Shown here: in pieces, positions 1 to 42,550 of the stretch
How the letters are laid out: each line of letters opens with the position of its first letter
How positions within the stretch are numbered: position 1 is the stretch's first letter
Source of the DNA: Atrina japonica
Lineage: Eukaryota; Mollusca; Bivalvia; Pterioida; Pinnidae
DNA: 64,000 nucleotides
Assembly: GCA_030159075.1 (NCBI GenBank)
Contig: BROG01000151.1
Coordinates: forward strand, 1-64,000
Reading direction: 5' to 3'
Notes under the pieces: generated by a model
Told to the model about the DNA's origin: nothing
Database searches by the model: none
What the model saw: the letters and a program-made list of their open reading frames with translations, nothing else
Made by a program: the position numbers and the translations under genes

Positions 1-1168
1 TGTTGAATGTTTTATAAATAGAAACTTTGTACTTCTGTTGGTACAGGATGTCCTAAAATGTACTTACACTTTAAATGACAATATATTGTGTTAATTGACT
101 TAAAATTAAGATAAATGTTTGAAATCTATAAGTACATGGTAAAAATGCACACATTATTTTAGAAAACATAAATGTGAGTATATGAGTCATTTAATGAGTT
201 GAGGGAATTAAAATTGAGTACATTAGTCTGTCAGTGAGTTAAAGGAAGTCAATTGAGTTCATTTTTTGGAATACCCTGTATATTCAGCTTTATCCTCTAC
301 CTACTGATATTTTACTTTTATCCACTTTAACGTGGAAATATCTTAAATATTATTCATTTTGGATTGCATTGATTTCCCTTCATTACTTATTTACTATTGA
401 TATTTTAAACTACACTTTCACGTAAAACTGTAGTACATTTTGAACTCTGCCAAATAAGTTTTTTGTCAGGATTTTAAAACTCTAAAATTTAGATAACATT
501 CAAATAATTTCTTATATTCTTATAAATTCTTATATTTAATCTATGGAAGGTATCAGGAGCATGGTGTTTTCTCTTTTATAATATTTTTATGTATTTAAGA
601 GTGGGTGTGATTTTGCACTGGTTGACTCAGTTCTCAGCACGCTTAATGTCTCTGTATTGTCAGAGACTCCTAGAGCTTAACGTTGAACCTACTTTCACTT
701 TCCATTCCTTATATAACAAAAGATGACAGTAGAAGTTGAAAGTACAAACTTTTGATGAAGTTTTAATGTGTGGATAACTTTCTGTTATAACAAATATTAC
801 TAAAAAACTTTTTTTCTTTTGAATAAAACTACTGTACAACTATTTAAAAATCTTTGTTATACTTTTACAGATTTGTCCAGGAAAATTTATATAAGAATTC
901 TGTTTTACTGACATATACAATTATTTAAGCAAATTAAAGTTTATCAGTACATTTTAAATGTATATAGAGTAAAAGTAATGTGACTTGAAATTGATAAAAA
1001 CCATGAATAATTATAATAAACAAAAAAGTTCAGCTGAATATAACTTTTTAACAGACAGAATGACCATACATTATTTAAATTTCCAGTCTGATTTTATATT
1101 TACATTGTGCACATAGAAGAAATTACTGGCCATATATTTTATTCTAGTTTATTGTGTTGTTTTTTTAG
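1..1168 (+). other. Intron sequence upstream of the first visible PNPLA exon
   Basis: AT-rich sequence with no frame resembling the first CNB domain or membrane segment of the family. The acceptor is a T-rich tract ending TTTTTTAG at 1161-1168. I see no repeat or RNA gene in it. Confidence 0.6.
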
Positions 1169-29883
<28,715 letters not shown>

Positions 29884-30082
29884 CAGAGAAACAAACATGA
29901 ATACAGTTGGAATGCTCAACAAAACACACATGTTTCTATATGTGTTTATATAAATATGACTTGAAAGCTAATTTTATATTGTGTCACATTTTGATATGAT
30001 CTGAACACAGTTGTGCTATGTATTCTGTGTGTGTATTTATGTCTGTATGTGTGTGCGTGTGCTATATTTTGGCTTGATTAAA
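29884..30082 (+). other. Likely 3' UTR start of the PNPLA6/7 gene
   Basis: Non-coding sequence after the proposed TGA. The first plausible cleavage signal is ATTAAA at 30077-30082; an AATAAA at 32041-32046 is an alternative and would give a longer UTR. Neither can be chosen from sequence alone. Confidence 0.35.
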
Positions 30083-30433
30083 GGCATTATCTAAGTACTA
30101 CAAAGTGTTTAAAGGAGTAAACCTATAATTTGTGATACAAGTTTTTGACATCTTGATGTCGCTTTTTTCTTGTGATAGATTCATGTCAGAATGTTAACCT
30201 ATGACTCATATGATATCCATTATTTACCTGACTTCACTATGTGTTTAGCCTTATGTATTGATCCAGATCTAGTGCTGCTGTCTACCTAGATATTGATTAC
30301 TGTAGACTCATACTGCTACGATGTATTAGCTATCACATATATGTATGTGTGATTCTGTTTGTGTCGGAGGATTTATAATTAACTGTGATTTTCCTAAAAG
30401 CTAAATTTAAAACACAAATATGAGAAAATATTC

Positions 30434-30463
30434 TGAGAGAGAGAGAGAGAGAGAGAGAGAGTT
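30434..30463. repeat. (GA)n microsatellite
   Basis: A pure run of GA of about 30 bp, in the region after the proposed PNPLA stop. Confidence 0.95.
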
Positions 30464-30549
30464 ATGTAGATGTCTGTTGTAGAGTTTGACACTTTTTTCT
30501 GTATCATAACAAAGGAGGTGATATGGCTAAAAATAAGTGGAATGTTCCT

Positions 30550-30970
30550 GTATTATTGAATATGGCCAGTTAAATATTGAGACTATGCAACAGACTTTGA
30601 TACTTCCTTTTTCAGCATAGCCAATCAAATAGAGAAAATATTAAGTTCAGTTACATTGATACTTCCTGTATGCGACAAAATGGCAAAGAAGATGATGAAA
30701 CTGTACAATCTAGGTACCATTGATACTTCCTATTTATTTCGGCTCAATCATCATGGTCAAACAGTCAATTAGACTGTACAGTCCGGTTATCATTTATACG
30801 TCCTGTATGCTTCAAAATGGCCAATCAGATGATGAGGCTGCACAGTCTAGATACCATTGATACTTCCTGTTTACTTTAGCTCAAACAGATAATAAGACTG
30901 CACAGTTTAGATATCTTTTATACTTCCTGTATGCTTCAAAATATCCAATCAGATTTATGCTTTTCATATC
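30550..30970. repeat. ~86-bp degenerate tandem repeat
   Basis: Four to five diverged copies of a unit with TTGATACTTCCTGTATGC, AAAATGGCCAATCAGATGAT and GACTGCACAGTCTAGATA. Confidence 0.75.
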
Positions 30971-31127
30971 AACTATCAATGTTTTAAAAGCCATGGTCAG
31001 CTTTTGTTTTTATTTACCATTTCATTGTTATTGATGTTGACTTATTACTGGATCTCACAAATAATAATCTCAATTCAACAGCATTTCTTTATATATGTTT
31101 CATATACTTCCCTGTACTATGAAAATA

Positions 31128-31309
31128 CAGTGATACTTGTATATAAAGACCCCCTTAGGGACACAAGAAAACCAGTCTTTATAGGGAGGTAGTCTTTATA
31201 TAGAGGTTGATTTGTACACAAATGGTTCTATTTGGTACAGCAAAAAAATAATGGTCTATGTGACCAGGTGGTTTTTATACACAGGTGGTCACTAAAACAG
31301 GTTTTACTG
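31128..31309 (+). mobile_element. CAGTGAAACCTG-family TIR element, copy 2
   Basis: 182 bp flanked by TA at 31126-31127 and 31310-31311. Left end CAGTGATACTTG, right end CAGGTTTTACTG. Interior phrases are shared with the other four copies. Confidence 0.75.
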
Positions 31310-31799
31310 TATTTTGTTAAACTTACAGTGAATATGACAGTACAGGGTATGAGTATCTCCACAGAGAATATGTGTAGCTAATGAACAGAAGAACATATAT
31401 AAAACTGAATGATTTCTATAAAATCTACATTAAAAGGCATTTCAGTTTTAGTTATAAGTAATTTATCTAAATAATGTTTTTATATTTGGGTTCTTTTTAA
31501 ATCTATTGTTTTGACCATAATTTTCCAAAACAATATAATTGTATGTATTTATGATTTATATGTACAGTATCTATTTCCTATGGTCTGCATTCTGTATATG
31601 TGCCAAATAAGCCTTGACTCTGTATATAGCATATAGTGTGCTTAGCTGCAGTGCTACGTGATCAACCAGTCGTGTATGTGTATGATATATAGTATTTGAC
31701 ATGTAATATTTGTGATACTAGCAACATGTTTTATTTTTTTAGTGAAAAAATGTGAACCGGTAACATTTTCCTGTTGTCAAACTTTGATGTCAAAGAGTT

Positions 31800-32110
31800 G
31801 TTAAAATCCATGACCTAGTAATGATATATATATTAGATCAAGTAAAAGCACATGACCTAGGTCAAGTAATTATACAAGTATGGTATTAGATTAAAAAAAA
31901 GATTCATGTATTAGTCCAAGTATAAAACGTATATTTATTATATAAAGATGTGTAAAAGCACATGTATTAGACCACATAGATACACATGTGTTAGGTTAAG
32001 TTTATATAGTACTACACGTATAGTGGGCATAAGACTTAAAAATAAAGACATGTTCTGGTATTAGATCAGGTAAAACAAATGTTTGATCAAGAAAAAATGC
32101 ATGTTCATGC
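31800..32110. repeat. Very degenerate tandem repeat
   Basis: Recurring TTAGATCAAGTAAAAGCACA and ATGTATTAGA-like phrases at irregular spacing; old array. Confidence 0.5.
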
Positions 32111-33366
32111 ATTTCATTAAGTAAAGGTACTTGGAAACACAAGCTAAGATGTGTGATTTAATTAGAATTAGCATCATTCCTGACTATATATTAAAACAAT
32201 AGGGACCAACACATAATAAGGGGCTCTTGGAACTGCCTATAATATTTGGACAGAATACCTTCGTTAATATACTTATGATAACAGATATGTACATGTACTT
32301 ATTTTTATATTACATGTAAAATATTCGTTTTTTGTTTTTTAGGAGGGGGCATGTTGATATATTGGTTTTTATGACATTTCATTATAGGTACTCCACAGGC
32401 ACTTGTCTATGCCGTGACTTAGTTCACCATTTTTCTCAGATAAGTGCTGCCTGATCTGATCTTACTTGGTAAAAATTACTGAATTTCTGTCACCTCAAGA
32501 TGACTGCTGTTGAGGCAACGTTTGTGTTTTACTTAGAAAACAAGATTTATATACTTGTTTCTATTTTCAAGCAAAAGATGGAATTCCATATGTTTTTTTT
32601 TTGTTATTAATGAATCATATGTGTATTTATTGTCATTTACATGTAGTTTTTTTAACATATCTGAATCAACACGATCAATTAATTCTAGACAATGTATTCA
32701 TTGCTGCTTAATATTCCATTATCAAAAAGAAGTTAATTATAATAGATCTAGTTTGGGAAAAACTAATTTGACAAGACTCTTCTGAGTTAAATGTCTCAAT
32801 GTTTAAAGACATTTGTAGATTTTTTTTTTCAAAATTAACTTCTTTGTTATTCAGTAAATGGCAGGGAAATACTCTTAGATGGGGCCTCTTATTAAGTAGA
32901 AAAATGATATGAAATCCATAGACAAAAACAAATTACTTTTAGCAATGGAGCCATAGTAGTAATAGGATACAATGCATTTTAAAAAACAAACCTCCTGTCA
33001 GCAAGATAATCTTTGGTATATACATGATCTGTGTATTTATTTAGACTACTTAACTACCTTATATTTGTTTTCTTTGATAAAGTGTTATCTAGAGATGAAA
33101 ATTGTTCACTCCAGTGTAGACAAAATAAGGGCCATTGTGTTGTGGTTTAGAAACATCCTTTAAATAGCCTGTGGATATATAAGAATTGGAACTGTATGAA
33201 CATTTTGTGTGGATGGATTAGTGTAAGCAGCAAATTTAGTTTTGTCTTGAAGAGTTCTTCCAGACCTACATCCCATACTTCTGTTGTCAGAGCCCAATAA
33301 TGCAAGTGCCAGATTATAGCACACATAAATATAATTACCATCCACAAGAATGTCTACAAAGAGAAA

Positions 33367-33600
33367 GTAGTTCAAAACAGCGTTCAGATCTATTTATTGT
33401 AAATACTGTATAGGCCTACATGTTACCTACACGGAAACCATGTAACTCTACTAGTTGAAAGTGGTTCAAAACAGCGTTCAGATCTATTTATTGTAAATAC
33501 TGTATAGGCCTACATGTTACCTACACGGAAACCATGTAACTCTACTAGTTGAAAGTGGTTCAAAACAGCATTCAGATCTATTTATTGTAAATGCTGTTAA
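33367..33600. repeat. 94-bp tandem repeat, 2.4 nearly identical copies
   Basis: TTCAAAACAGCGTTCAGATC recurs at 33371, 33465 and 33559 (last copy with one change). The two full copies look identical, so the duplication is recent. Confidence 0.93.
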
Positions 33601-34397
33601 TCTGTGTCCTTGATAAAGCAACACATTTGGATCTTATTGTACAAGGATCTCAGTTTTTGTATAGGAACAGTATTTACCTATCAGTAATAAGACTTGTAAA
33701 GGATAGAGATAGGAAATACCATTGCAATAACTGGCTTGTAAATATGTAATCACGTGTGCTCATTTAGTTGAGTACAGAGTCGCAAGCTCAAATTCTACTG
33801 AAGTGCGACTTTCTATATAAATCTAACAATATTTTGTTTATTACTTTGGGGTAAAATGTTTTATACTTTTCACTCAAATTTATTGAACGACTATTGTACA
33901 ACTGTATATAAAATACATGTACACCCTTGTTAAAACTGGTATATACAAACCAAGAAATTGTGTACATGCAGTGCAACAAAAAAATGGAAAATTTGAGTTC
34001 GTTTTTTGAGATTAGATAATAAATAATAAATCAGTATTCAGTTAAACAGGGTTTTCATTCCAAGGTCAAGACATCCCAGTTAATCTATATATCCTGTAAT
34101 ATCCATTTGTAATTTTGAGATCCACTTATTTCACAAAGTAATTGCAAATTGTTACCGTTATTTTTTAATGATTTTTAACTTAGGAAATAGCTGTATGTAG
34201 TCAGTTTACTTACCTGTGGAGGCTAAATATAGACTTCAGCTTTATGTGAGCTTCTTAACAGAGTCTTGTTAAGATGGGATTTCATTATATATCACCAATA
34301 CATTGTTTTAATTCAGATGAACATGAAAACTTGTTATTTTAATTTTCTTTTTTACAATACATGTATATCCAGAATATGTATGTGGATGATTGCTTAA

Positions 34398-34487
34398 TTA
34401 ATTTATCCACCCCTGAAAAACAATGGACTGTACTGTAAATCAATTGCTTCGACCAGTCCAAGGTATCTCTAGGGGTGAATGAGTTAA
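34398..34487. mobile_element. 91-bp palindromic MITE, copy 2
   Basis: TTAATTTATCCACCCCTGAA at the left and AGGGGTGAATGAGTTAA at the right are inverted repeats. The interior CAATGGACTG/CAGTCCA is shared with copies 1 and 3. Confidence 0.7.
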
Positions 34488-34495
34488 TGCATGTA

Positions 34496-34973
34496 CAGTA
34501 GAACTTCTATGAGTCGAACTTCAATGAGTCAAATTTCTAGATGTTTCTATCTATTTACAAAGTCCTGAATAATTTTGTTATTTAACGCTACTTATAAACA
34601 TTTTATAATTCAAACTTTTATATGTCTAATTTCTCAATGTTTCGAATAAATTTTTGGGTCCATTTCTATAAAAACAATGAAAATTCGTACATATAATTTG
34701 AAGTCAAAATTTACATGTACAAAATCGCCATATGATTATGCCACTCCTCATAAACACTCATTGTTTTAATTTCAGGAAAATTAAGTTAAATTTAGCACTA
34801 ATTATTAATCATAATGACCGTATATGTCTTAAATGGTTTGGAAGCAGTCATATACACCCTATAGAACCTGTGAAACTAAAAGCATATGGTTCTCAGTTAC
34901 CAACTATGAGTCAAAGTCCCAATGTTTCGAACTTTTCTGGTCCCTTGAGCTACGACTCATCAAAGTCCTATTG
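34496..34973. mobile_element. TA-flanked TIR element, ~478 bp
   Basis: Left CAGTAGAACTTCTATGAGTC, right GACTCATCAAAGTCCTATTG (inverted). TA flanks both ends. Interior ATGAGTC and TTTCGAA phrases, no transposase. Lies 8 bp from the palindromic MITE copy 2. Confidence 0.7.
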
Positions 34974-36905
34974 TACTTACTAATTGACAGTATCGGTATT
35001 TATTAAGATTTATCTGCATTTACTCAGGTGTGTTTACCAGGTATATTTTAAGTGCATTTTGTAGGTCATGTAATACATGTTACGTTATGTCTCAGTTAGA
35101 GAAAGTATGTCTTGTGTTAAGATCTACCATATTTTTCACTCGGTACATTTGACCTCGACTTTAAGAGTGCTGCACCATTGTTTTGTTGAATTGTTTGTTA
35201 CATGTAAAATCTTTATTGTTTGAGTCATGTTATAGCATTAATACCTTATTATCTGTCAGTTTGCTTTTGTACTAATGATTTTAATGTTGTATCCATCATT
35301 TGGCCATGATAATAGATTTTTATAATTTCTCTCAAAGAAATTAATTGAATGAATATTAATTGGTTGAAATTTGCAAAAATTTTGTTACTTTTATTTGGTG
35401 GGAAAACAGATGAAAGATTTTTCTTCGGATAAGAAAAATGTAATATTTACAAATTATTTTTATCTAGTTGTGCTGAGATTTTTGTTTTTGAACCATTGCA
35501 GTTTTGTTGTACAGTTATATAAATGTGTCTTTACATTAAAACAGAACTAAATTTTGGTTGTATTTTCCTTTTTGTGAAGGACCATCATAAGAGAAAGCAA
35601 AACAACATACTGAAAAATAATAAATTTTCATTGAGGTTTATATTTTGCTATTTTTGTGGGTAACCAAAACATCAAAGATAAATCCAAGATGAAAACTTGT
35701 ACTTGAATGAAGGACAATATGATATCTCATAATGAACAAACCACAGACTGTAACAGACTAATAGAATCTAGCTCTACTTTGAGTTCCAGATAGAAAAATA
35801 TCAGTCAAGCGTGGGACAGATCAATAAGTCCCACCGAGACATCAGCCGAGGTTGTAATATTGAGTCTTCCCATCTGAGACTGACATTTTATTATTTGGCA
35901 CTCAAATGTGGCGCTTGATTATTTTTCTCGCACACAGAAAGCTTGAAATCCTGTTTGTTTATATATATGTATAAATCAGTTTAGTAACTGCGCCACTCAC
36001 CCTTTTTTCATCCCCCATCCGATGATCTGCAAATTTATATAAACTCGCATTATCTATATACCGTACCTATATATTTAGTTCATTTCAAACAAATTTGGTA
36101 AGATTTATGTGTAACTGATAATAAATTTTAACAATGTATACTATCAACTAAAAAATCTCCTCCATCCCCCCATGATTCCAACAATGCAAACAATGTGTGT
36201 AGGGATACAAAGTGTTCTGGATCAACAGTTCCGGATAGAATTTAGCAGTAATGATAAAAAACGAGATACATCTATCCCAGGTGCAAGAAAATATACATTT
36301 ACCTCTGTACTGATGCCATTGTTTTGTATATAAAATCAATCCATAAAATGGCATACTTTTATTCTATACATCCACACTGATCTGATAAAACCTTGCATTT
36401 TATTTGAAACAATATACCCGTACAAAAAAAAGCTATGGTTAAAACTTACTAAAATGTCAATTTACTTGTGTGTAAAACACCACCATAGAGTGCTAGGAGT
36501 CAAAATCCATGAAAGTGAAAGTCAATCAATTTTTTATCAGGAAGAAACCACGAAAATTTAAACCCACAAAAGTAATTGATTTTACAGTATATATTTACTT
36601 CACCATATTCACAAAAGTCTACTTTTCATAATAAAAATAATATACTTCATTCATTTAACAAGTTTTAACAAATTACATAGATGTCTGGTGTTGGCTGTGT
36701 TGTTTATGTACTGTAGGAGGAAACTGCAGTAGACCTACCTAGACATAATCCAAACTATTGACCAACATACCATCTCACATACTTCCATGTCCAATCAGAG
36801 GATCTAACCTAAATCACATTGGTGAGAAATAAGTGTTTTATCCAGTGCACTATATATTGTTCTTTTTTCTGTTTTGTTTATTGTTTTTTCACATCCCCTC
36901 AAGGA

Positions 36906-37165
36906 GCCAGCCTGGCTCAGTCAGTAGCGCACTCAGCTCTTGATCTTGAGTTCGAGTCCAGCTGGTGGCAGGTTGGTTTCCTGTCTTTTGAATGAGACAG
37001 TAAAAACCGAGGTCCCGCGTCACAGTAGGTGTCGGCACGTTAAAGAACCCTCACTACTCAGTGGCCGTAAGTGCCGAGCATCGACCAAAGTTGGAAGCAC
37101 TTCACAGGCATTTGGTGACATCTACATATGAGTGAAAGATTCTTGAGAGGGACGTTTAACAACAA
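36906..37165 (+). mobile_element. tRNA-derived SINE copy with 14-bp target duplication
   Basis: Box A TGGCTCAGTCAG, box B GAGTTCGAGTCC, body and GGGACGTTTAACAACAAC tail. CATCCCCTCAAGGA (36892-36905) and CATCCCATCAAGGA (37166-37179) flank it. Frames inside this SINE are not genes. Confidence 0.85.
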
Positions 37166-37182
37166 CATCCCATCAAGGATTT

Positions 37183-37217
37183 TTTCACTTATATGGAGAT
37201 TTCACCAGCTTTAGGTG
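37183..37217 (-). mobile_element. Short fragment of a SINE tail
   Basis: TATGGAGATTTCACCAGCTT and the next bases are the reverse complement of the SINE tail phrase (AAGCTGGTGAcATCTCCATA). Confidence 0.5.
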
Positions 37218-37452
37218 AAGTTCTACACATTTTGACCTGTGATTTAGACTGACACCAATGTAGTGGGAGTTTTTTACTTGCCTGCTGTGACAGGGACCTT
37301 AATTTGCCTTTCACATTTTATGCTAAGCACTAGGCGAAGGAACAGTCACTACCTAAGTTCCAGAGAGGGGACTGTACATTTGCATTGTGTCCATTTATAC
37401 TTTGCTTTTTCAATGGCTAAGCTCATCATATTTGATGTAAATACATGAATAT

Positions 37453-37577
37453 ACAGAGAGGTGGTCTTTACATAGCTGTTGATTTGTACACAAATAGTAC
37501 TATTGGGGACAGCAAAAAATGGTATTTGTGACCTGGTAGTCTTTATACACAGGTGGTCACTAAAGCAGGTTTTACTC
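37453..37577 (+). mobile_element. CAGTGAAACCTG-family TIR element, copy 3 (5' truncated)
   Basis: Starts inside the family sequence (GAGGTGGTCTTTACATAGCT) and keeps TTGATTTGTACACAAATAGT and GGTGGTCACTAAAGCAGG to the right end. Confidence 0.6.
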
Positions 37578-37784
37578 TACTTGTATATATATATATGTTA
37601 AGTAGATGGAATATTTTTTTATTGTTATATATCTTGGGGGGGGGGGGTATATATTCCTTGGTGGGTTCTTCAAGTTTACCTTGTAATCTATATTTTGTAT
37701 GCATATGAACCCTAGTGACCCTGAAATTTACATCTCAAATGTTTTGTAAACTTTGCAAGTTCTTCATATAATGTATGCTATGTA

Positions 37785-37944
37785 CAGTGGAACCTCATCT
37801 ACGAGAGCATGTCACATTTCAGAGCACAAGTTTTCAGTCTCTTGATAAATGTCTAAAATTTGAGAATCTCACTTAAGAGACCAACTCGCTAATCAGACCA
37901 CTTAGAGTCGTCAGTTAGGTGGTCTTAATAGCAAGGTTCTACTG
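37785..37944. mobile_element. TA-flanked TIR element, 160 bp
   Basis: Left CAGTGGAACCTCATCTACGA, right GCAAGGTTCTACTG, inverted, with TA at 37783-37784 and 37945-37946. Tc1/mariner-like MITE by ends and target site. Confidence 0.75.
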
Positions 37945-38339
37945 TACAAAGTAGTTTCATCTATTCACTAGTTAGCTCTTTTCGCTAAACTAGTATGTCA
38001 TCTAACCTTCATAAAAAATCTGTATCTCAAATGTACAAAACAGACAACACAAGATATAGGATTGAATTTTTTACTAAAAGTCCTGTAGTGATTTCACACA
38101 TTCAGTCCACAACAAAGTAACATAAATATACTCGGATTTAAAAATCATTTGACACAATACATTTATACTCACAGCCACGAGGTAAATTTATCATATCATT
38201 TTAACATATATGGGATACCAGATCCCTTAACTTTGCATATAATTAAAAGTATTGAATGATTGTCAAAATACCATAACAAAAATCTGGATTACAAAGTTTA
38301 AGGCAGTTTCTGGTGATACATAATATTACTTTATGTATT

Positions 38340-39135
38340 AAGTAAAATTTACCAAGTTCTACAACATTTCTACATATGCATGGTATAGGAAAATGTCTAC
38401 AGTCTTGTGACAATATGTGTTATTACATGTACTTAATAGGCCTAAAATTTACCAAATTCTATAGCAATTCTACATATGCATGGTATGGGAAAATGTCTAC
38501 AGTCTTGTGACAATATGTGTTTTTACATATACTTAGTAGGTCTAAAATTTACCAAATTCTATAGCAATTCTACATATGCATGGTATGGGAAAATGTCTAC
38601 AACACTTCTACATATGCATGGTATGGGAAATGTCTACAGTCTTGTGACAATACATGTTATTACTTGGTAGGCCTAAAATTTACCAAATTCTATAGCACTT
38701 CTAAATGTTATAGGAAAATGACTACAGTCTTGTGACAATAAAAACATGTATTACTATCTAGTAAAATTTACCAAGTTAGCCTAAAACTTACAAAATTCTA
38801 TAGCACTTTTACGTCTTATGGTAAAATGTGTACTGTCTTGTGAATTTAATAACACGTGAATTATTGTGAATAAATTCATGTGTTATTACTTAGTATAATT
38901 TACCTAGTTCTATAGCACTTCTATGTATTATGTGAAAATGTATACAATCTTATGAAAATAAAATGTGTTATTATTTTATACAATTTATCAAATTTTATAG
39001 CACTTCTACATATGCATGTTACAGGAAAATGTCTACAGTCTTGTGACAATAAAAACATGTGTTACTATCTAGTAAAATTTAACAAGTTTTATAGCTTTTA
39101 TTCATGTTATGGGAAAATTTCTACAATCTCAGGAA
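38340..39135. repeat. ~100-bp tandem repeat, partly degenerate
   Basis: CATATGCATGGTAT recurs at 38372, 38472 and 38572, giving a 100-bp unit with GGAAAATGTCTACAGTCTTG and CTAAAATTTACCAAATTC. Copies decay towards 39135. Confidence 0.88.
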
Positions 39136-39482
39136 ACATGATAATATGACAACAAAATATGAAGTGCAGTGAATCACAATGAATCATTTTTATGTCTTAT
39201 CAAGAGCTCACCTTCATATCTTAGTTCTAAAAAACAGTATGGGAAGTCTGAGCTCTAAAACAAATATGAGGTGAGATGCTGCTGTACCAAGTCTTTTAGT
39301 TCTGTATGCCCTTTTTGTATCAATACAACATATGAAGAAAAACGGAAATGCCACAAAATACATTCATGTTCAATAAATTACAGAGTTAGATAAATCTATT
39401 TACTGTGTCTGTGATAAACAATTTACAACAGGGTATGTCACAACAGGATAAATATGGTATACAAACTTTTTGTGAAATACTA

Positions 39483-39970
39483 CAGTGGAATCTCGTTATG
39501 TCAAAATCGGATGAGTCGAAATTACGATAACGTCAAAGTTGAAAGTTGGTCCCGATTATTTTACTGTATATTTATACTTATCTCAAAATTTTTATCTCGA
39601 AAATTTAGCTTATCTCAAAGTATTTTTCTGGTCCGAAAGATTGAAATACATGTATTACAGAATTGTCACTTTTTATCTTGAAGTTACCATCTGCGATTGA
39701 AAATTTACATCGTGTATGCAAAAATCATTCTTAAAATTACTTTTTTACCTGCAAAACACGGGACAATCAACTTCCGTTAACGAGCCAAGATGAAAGTGCA
39801 ATTAATAATTGCTTAGATCCAAATTGAATTAGGCAATACCCTGAGCAGGTCTATTCGTTGTCCAATGAGAATAGAAAAGATGTCAATTGAAAATTTGGTT
39901 ATCTCGAATTTCGGATATCTCGAAGTAAATGAGGCGGTCCAGTGATTTTCGAGATAGCAAGATTCCACTG
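39483..39970. mobile_element. TA-flanked TIR element, 488 bp
   Basis: Left CAGTGGAATCTCGTTATGTC, right GATAGCAAGATTCCACTG, with TA at 39481-39482 and 39971-39972. Interior has repeated ATCTCGAA phrases. No transposase frame. Confidence 0.78.
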
Positions 39971-41349
39971 TATATGATTTCAAAATGTGATTATCATTAT
40001 TTCATATTTTAATATATTGATATTATAATTCCAAAAAATACTGGGGCAATAGTTCCCTGATTTTAAATGATAAATAAAATGCTGGACTCTGATGTTGAAT
40101 TCAACAAGGTCAAACAGGAGGAATGTCAATTGTAAACAAGATCGCTTTTCGTTATATAACAGCATCTGAGATAACATTAGTCTGCGTACACTTTTGGTAT
40201 GAGATATTCAAGTAATTTTACACCCACTTTTTATACATATTTTATCAGGAAATGAAATTTTACCTGAACTTAGTTAAATGAGTGGATGCAATTTGGTGGG
40301 AGGGAAGTAATAATGGTTGGTTATGTATTAACAAAACATATGAACATTTGCAGGCAATAAAGAACTCCAAATAGAAAGTTTGAAAAAAAGAGATAAAATA
40401 GAAAGTAAGCACAGTACCAAGTCAAAGACTTACATTTTGAAGTACCATTGTAATTTGACTTTGGTATAACTTGAAGTTGTAAGTCCTAATACCATTGATA
40501 ACTTAAAATTATAAAATTACATTCTGAATTGTAGCACTTTGAGCCCTAGATAAGTATAACATTTTCTGTGTTTTTGGTTTTTTTTATGAAAAACAATGCA
40601 CAAACACAATATACTTGTAGGTATACACATCTAATAACACTATATATTTGTTGCTCTACATTTGTATACGGTAATACAAAAATATCATGAATATAACAAA
40701 TGTGTGAACATATCTAACAAAGGTAGAGTCAATGGAAAAGACCTAATAACATCACCAGAAACTTAAACATAATTACTTAGACTAAGCTCAATATCAAATA
40801 CAACTGTTCTCTTATATTAGTCATGCTTTTTCTTGAGGTTTCACAATATCTTGATTTGTCATATTATTCTATATGCCATCTACCTTCATTCTACCTACAT
40901 GCTTTCTACAGTCTCAATATTTGACATGTAGAAAGAACAAAATGTGTTTGTGATATAGGCATCCATATTCTGATTCAGCAAAAATATTTAAAAATGGAGA
41001 ATGTATTACAAATAATGTTATAAGATACCCTTCAATATTTGTAAATGGAGATAGCAGATTTAAAAAATCACATGGTAATCAGTATCTTCTTAACTGAAAT
41101 GAAAAGTCACTACTATCACATAATTATTGCTCCCTTAAATATTGATTACGTTTATTAAGTTCATGAATAATACCGTGAGGTCACCGTCAATGTTGCTAAG
41201 CTTGATTACAATTGAAATGTCCAGATTTTTTTTATAACATCTGTAAATGACCAAATCTATGTCTCTTTTGATTCAGAAGTTATTGATATGATAGAAGTTG
41301 CAAAAAGATTCATGACCAGCTTAATAAGTCGTATACAATACACTTAACA

Positions 41350-41885
41350 GACCAAACAAAAATACCAAACATATCAGACACAATATAGGCCTACCAAACA
41401 GACCATATACAATATAGACCTACCAAACAGACCATATACAATATAGGCCTACCAAACAGACCATATACAATATAGGCCTACCAAACAGACCATACACAAT
41501 ATTGGCCTACCAAACAGACAAGACACAATATTGGCCTACCAAACAGACCATATAGGCCAACCAAACAGACCATATACAATATAGACTTACCAAACAGACC
41601 ATATACAATATAGGCCTACCAAACAGACCATATACAATATAGGCCTACCAAACAGACCATACACAATATTGGCCTACCAAACAGACAAGACAATATTGGC
41701 CTACCAAACAGACCATATTGGCCTACCAAACAGACCATATAGGCCAACCAAACAGACCATATACAATATAGACTTACCAAACAGACCATATACAATATAG
41801 GCCTACTAAACAGACCATATACAATATAGGCCTACCAAACAGACCATATACAATATAGGCCTACCAAACATACAAAAGACAATAT
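41350..41885. repeat. 29-bp minisatellite
   Basis: About 18 copies built on ACCATATACAATATAGGCCT plus ACCAAACAG, with a few shortened units. Confidence 0.93.
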
Positions 41886-42373
41886 ACCAAACATACCAAA
41901 CACAATATACTAACCAGACCAGATGCAATTTACCAAATATGCCATATACAATTTACCAAATACACACTTTATACCATATAGACATGTACAGTATACCTAC
42001 CTAACATGCCAAACACAATATACCAAACATACCATATACAATTTACCAAACCTACAATATACAATATACCAAACATACTACATACAATATACCAAATATA
42101 ACCACCACAATATAAGCCTACCAAACATACCAAATACAATATACATGTACCAAACATACCAAATACAATATACATGTACCAAACATACCATATACAATAT
42201 ACCAAACATACTACATACAATATACCAAATATAACCACCACAATATAAGCCTACCAAACATACCAAATACAATATACATGTACCAAACATACCATATACA
42301 ATATACCAAACATACTACATACAATATACCAAACATACCAAATACAATATACATGTACCAAACATACCATATA
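41886..42373. repeat. Minisatellite with higher-order structure
   Basis: Short ~22-bp units (ACCAAACATACCATATACAA type) arranged in a ~132-bp superunit: ACTACATACAATATACCAAA occurs at about 42078 and 42210. Probably derived from the adjoining 29-bp array. Confidence 0.88.
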
Positions 42374-42550
42374 CAGTGAAACCTGTATATAGGGTCCACC
42401 CAATTGACCAGAAAATACTGACTTTGTGTGCAGGTGACCCTTATATACAGGTTCAATTTAGTTGAAGTATGCAGTCAAGGGAATTGAAAAAACTGACCTT
42501 TATAAACAGGTAATCCTTATATAGAGGTGCTGCTATAGCAGGTTTAATTG
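42374..42550 (+). mobile_element. CAGTGAAACCTG-family TIR element, copy 4, inside a minisatellite
   Basis: Left CAGTGAAACCTGTATATAGG, right GCAGGTTTAATTG, flanked by TA. Array sequence continues on both sides (ACCAAACATACCATATA before, CCAAACATACTAC after). Confidence 0.8.

Noticed and set aside
600..720. Possible CNB1 exon upstream of 1169
   Set aside because: The frame has no CNB motif and no clear acceptor/donor pair; resemblance to the family is at chance level.
36940..37131. Frames inside SINE copies (also near 7881-8224 and 57909-58127)
   Set aside because: The underlying sequence is the tRNA-derived SINE family; the same peptide fragments recur in each copy.
41923..42456. Overlapping Tyr/Ile/Trp-rich frames on both strands
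   Set aside because: They are translations of the ACCAAACATACC tandem array.
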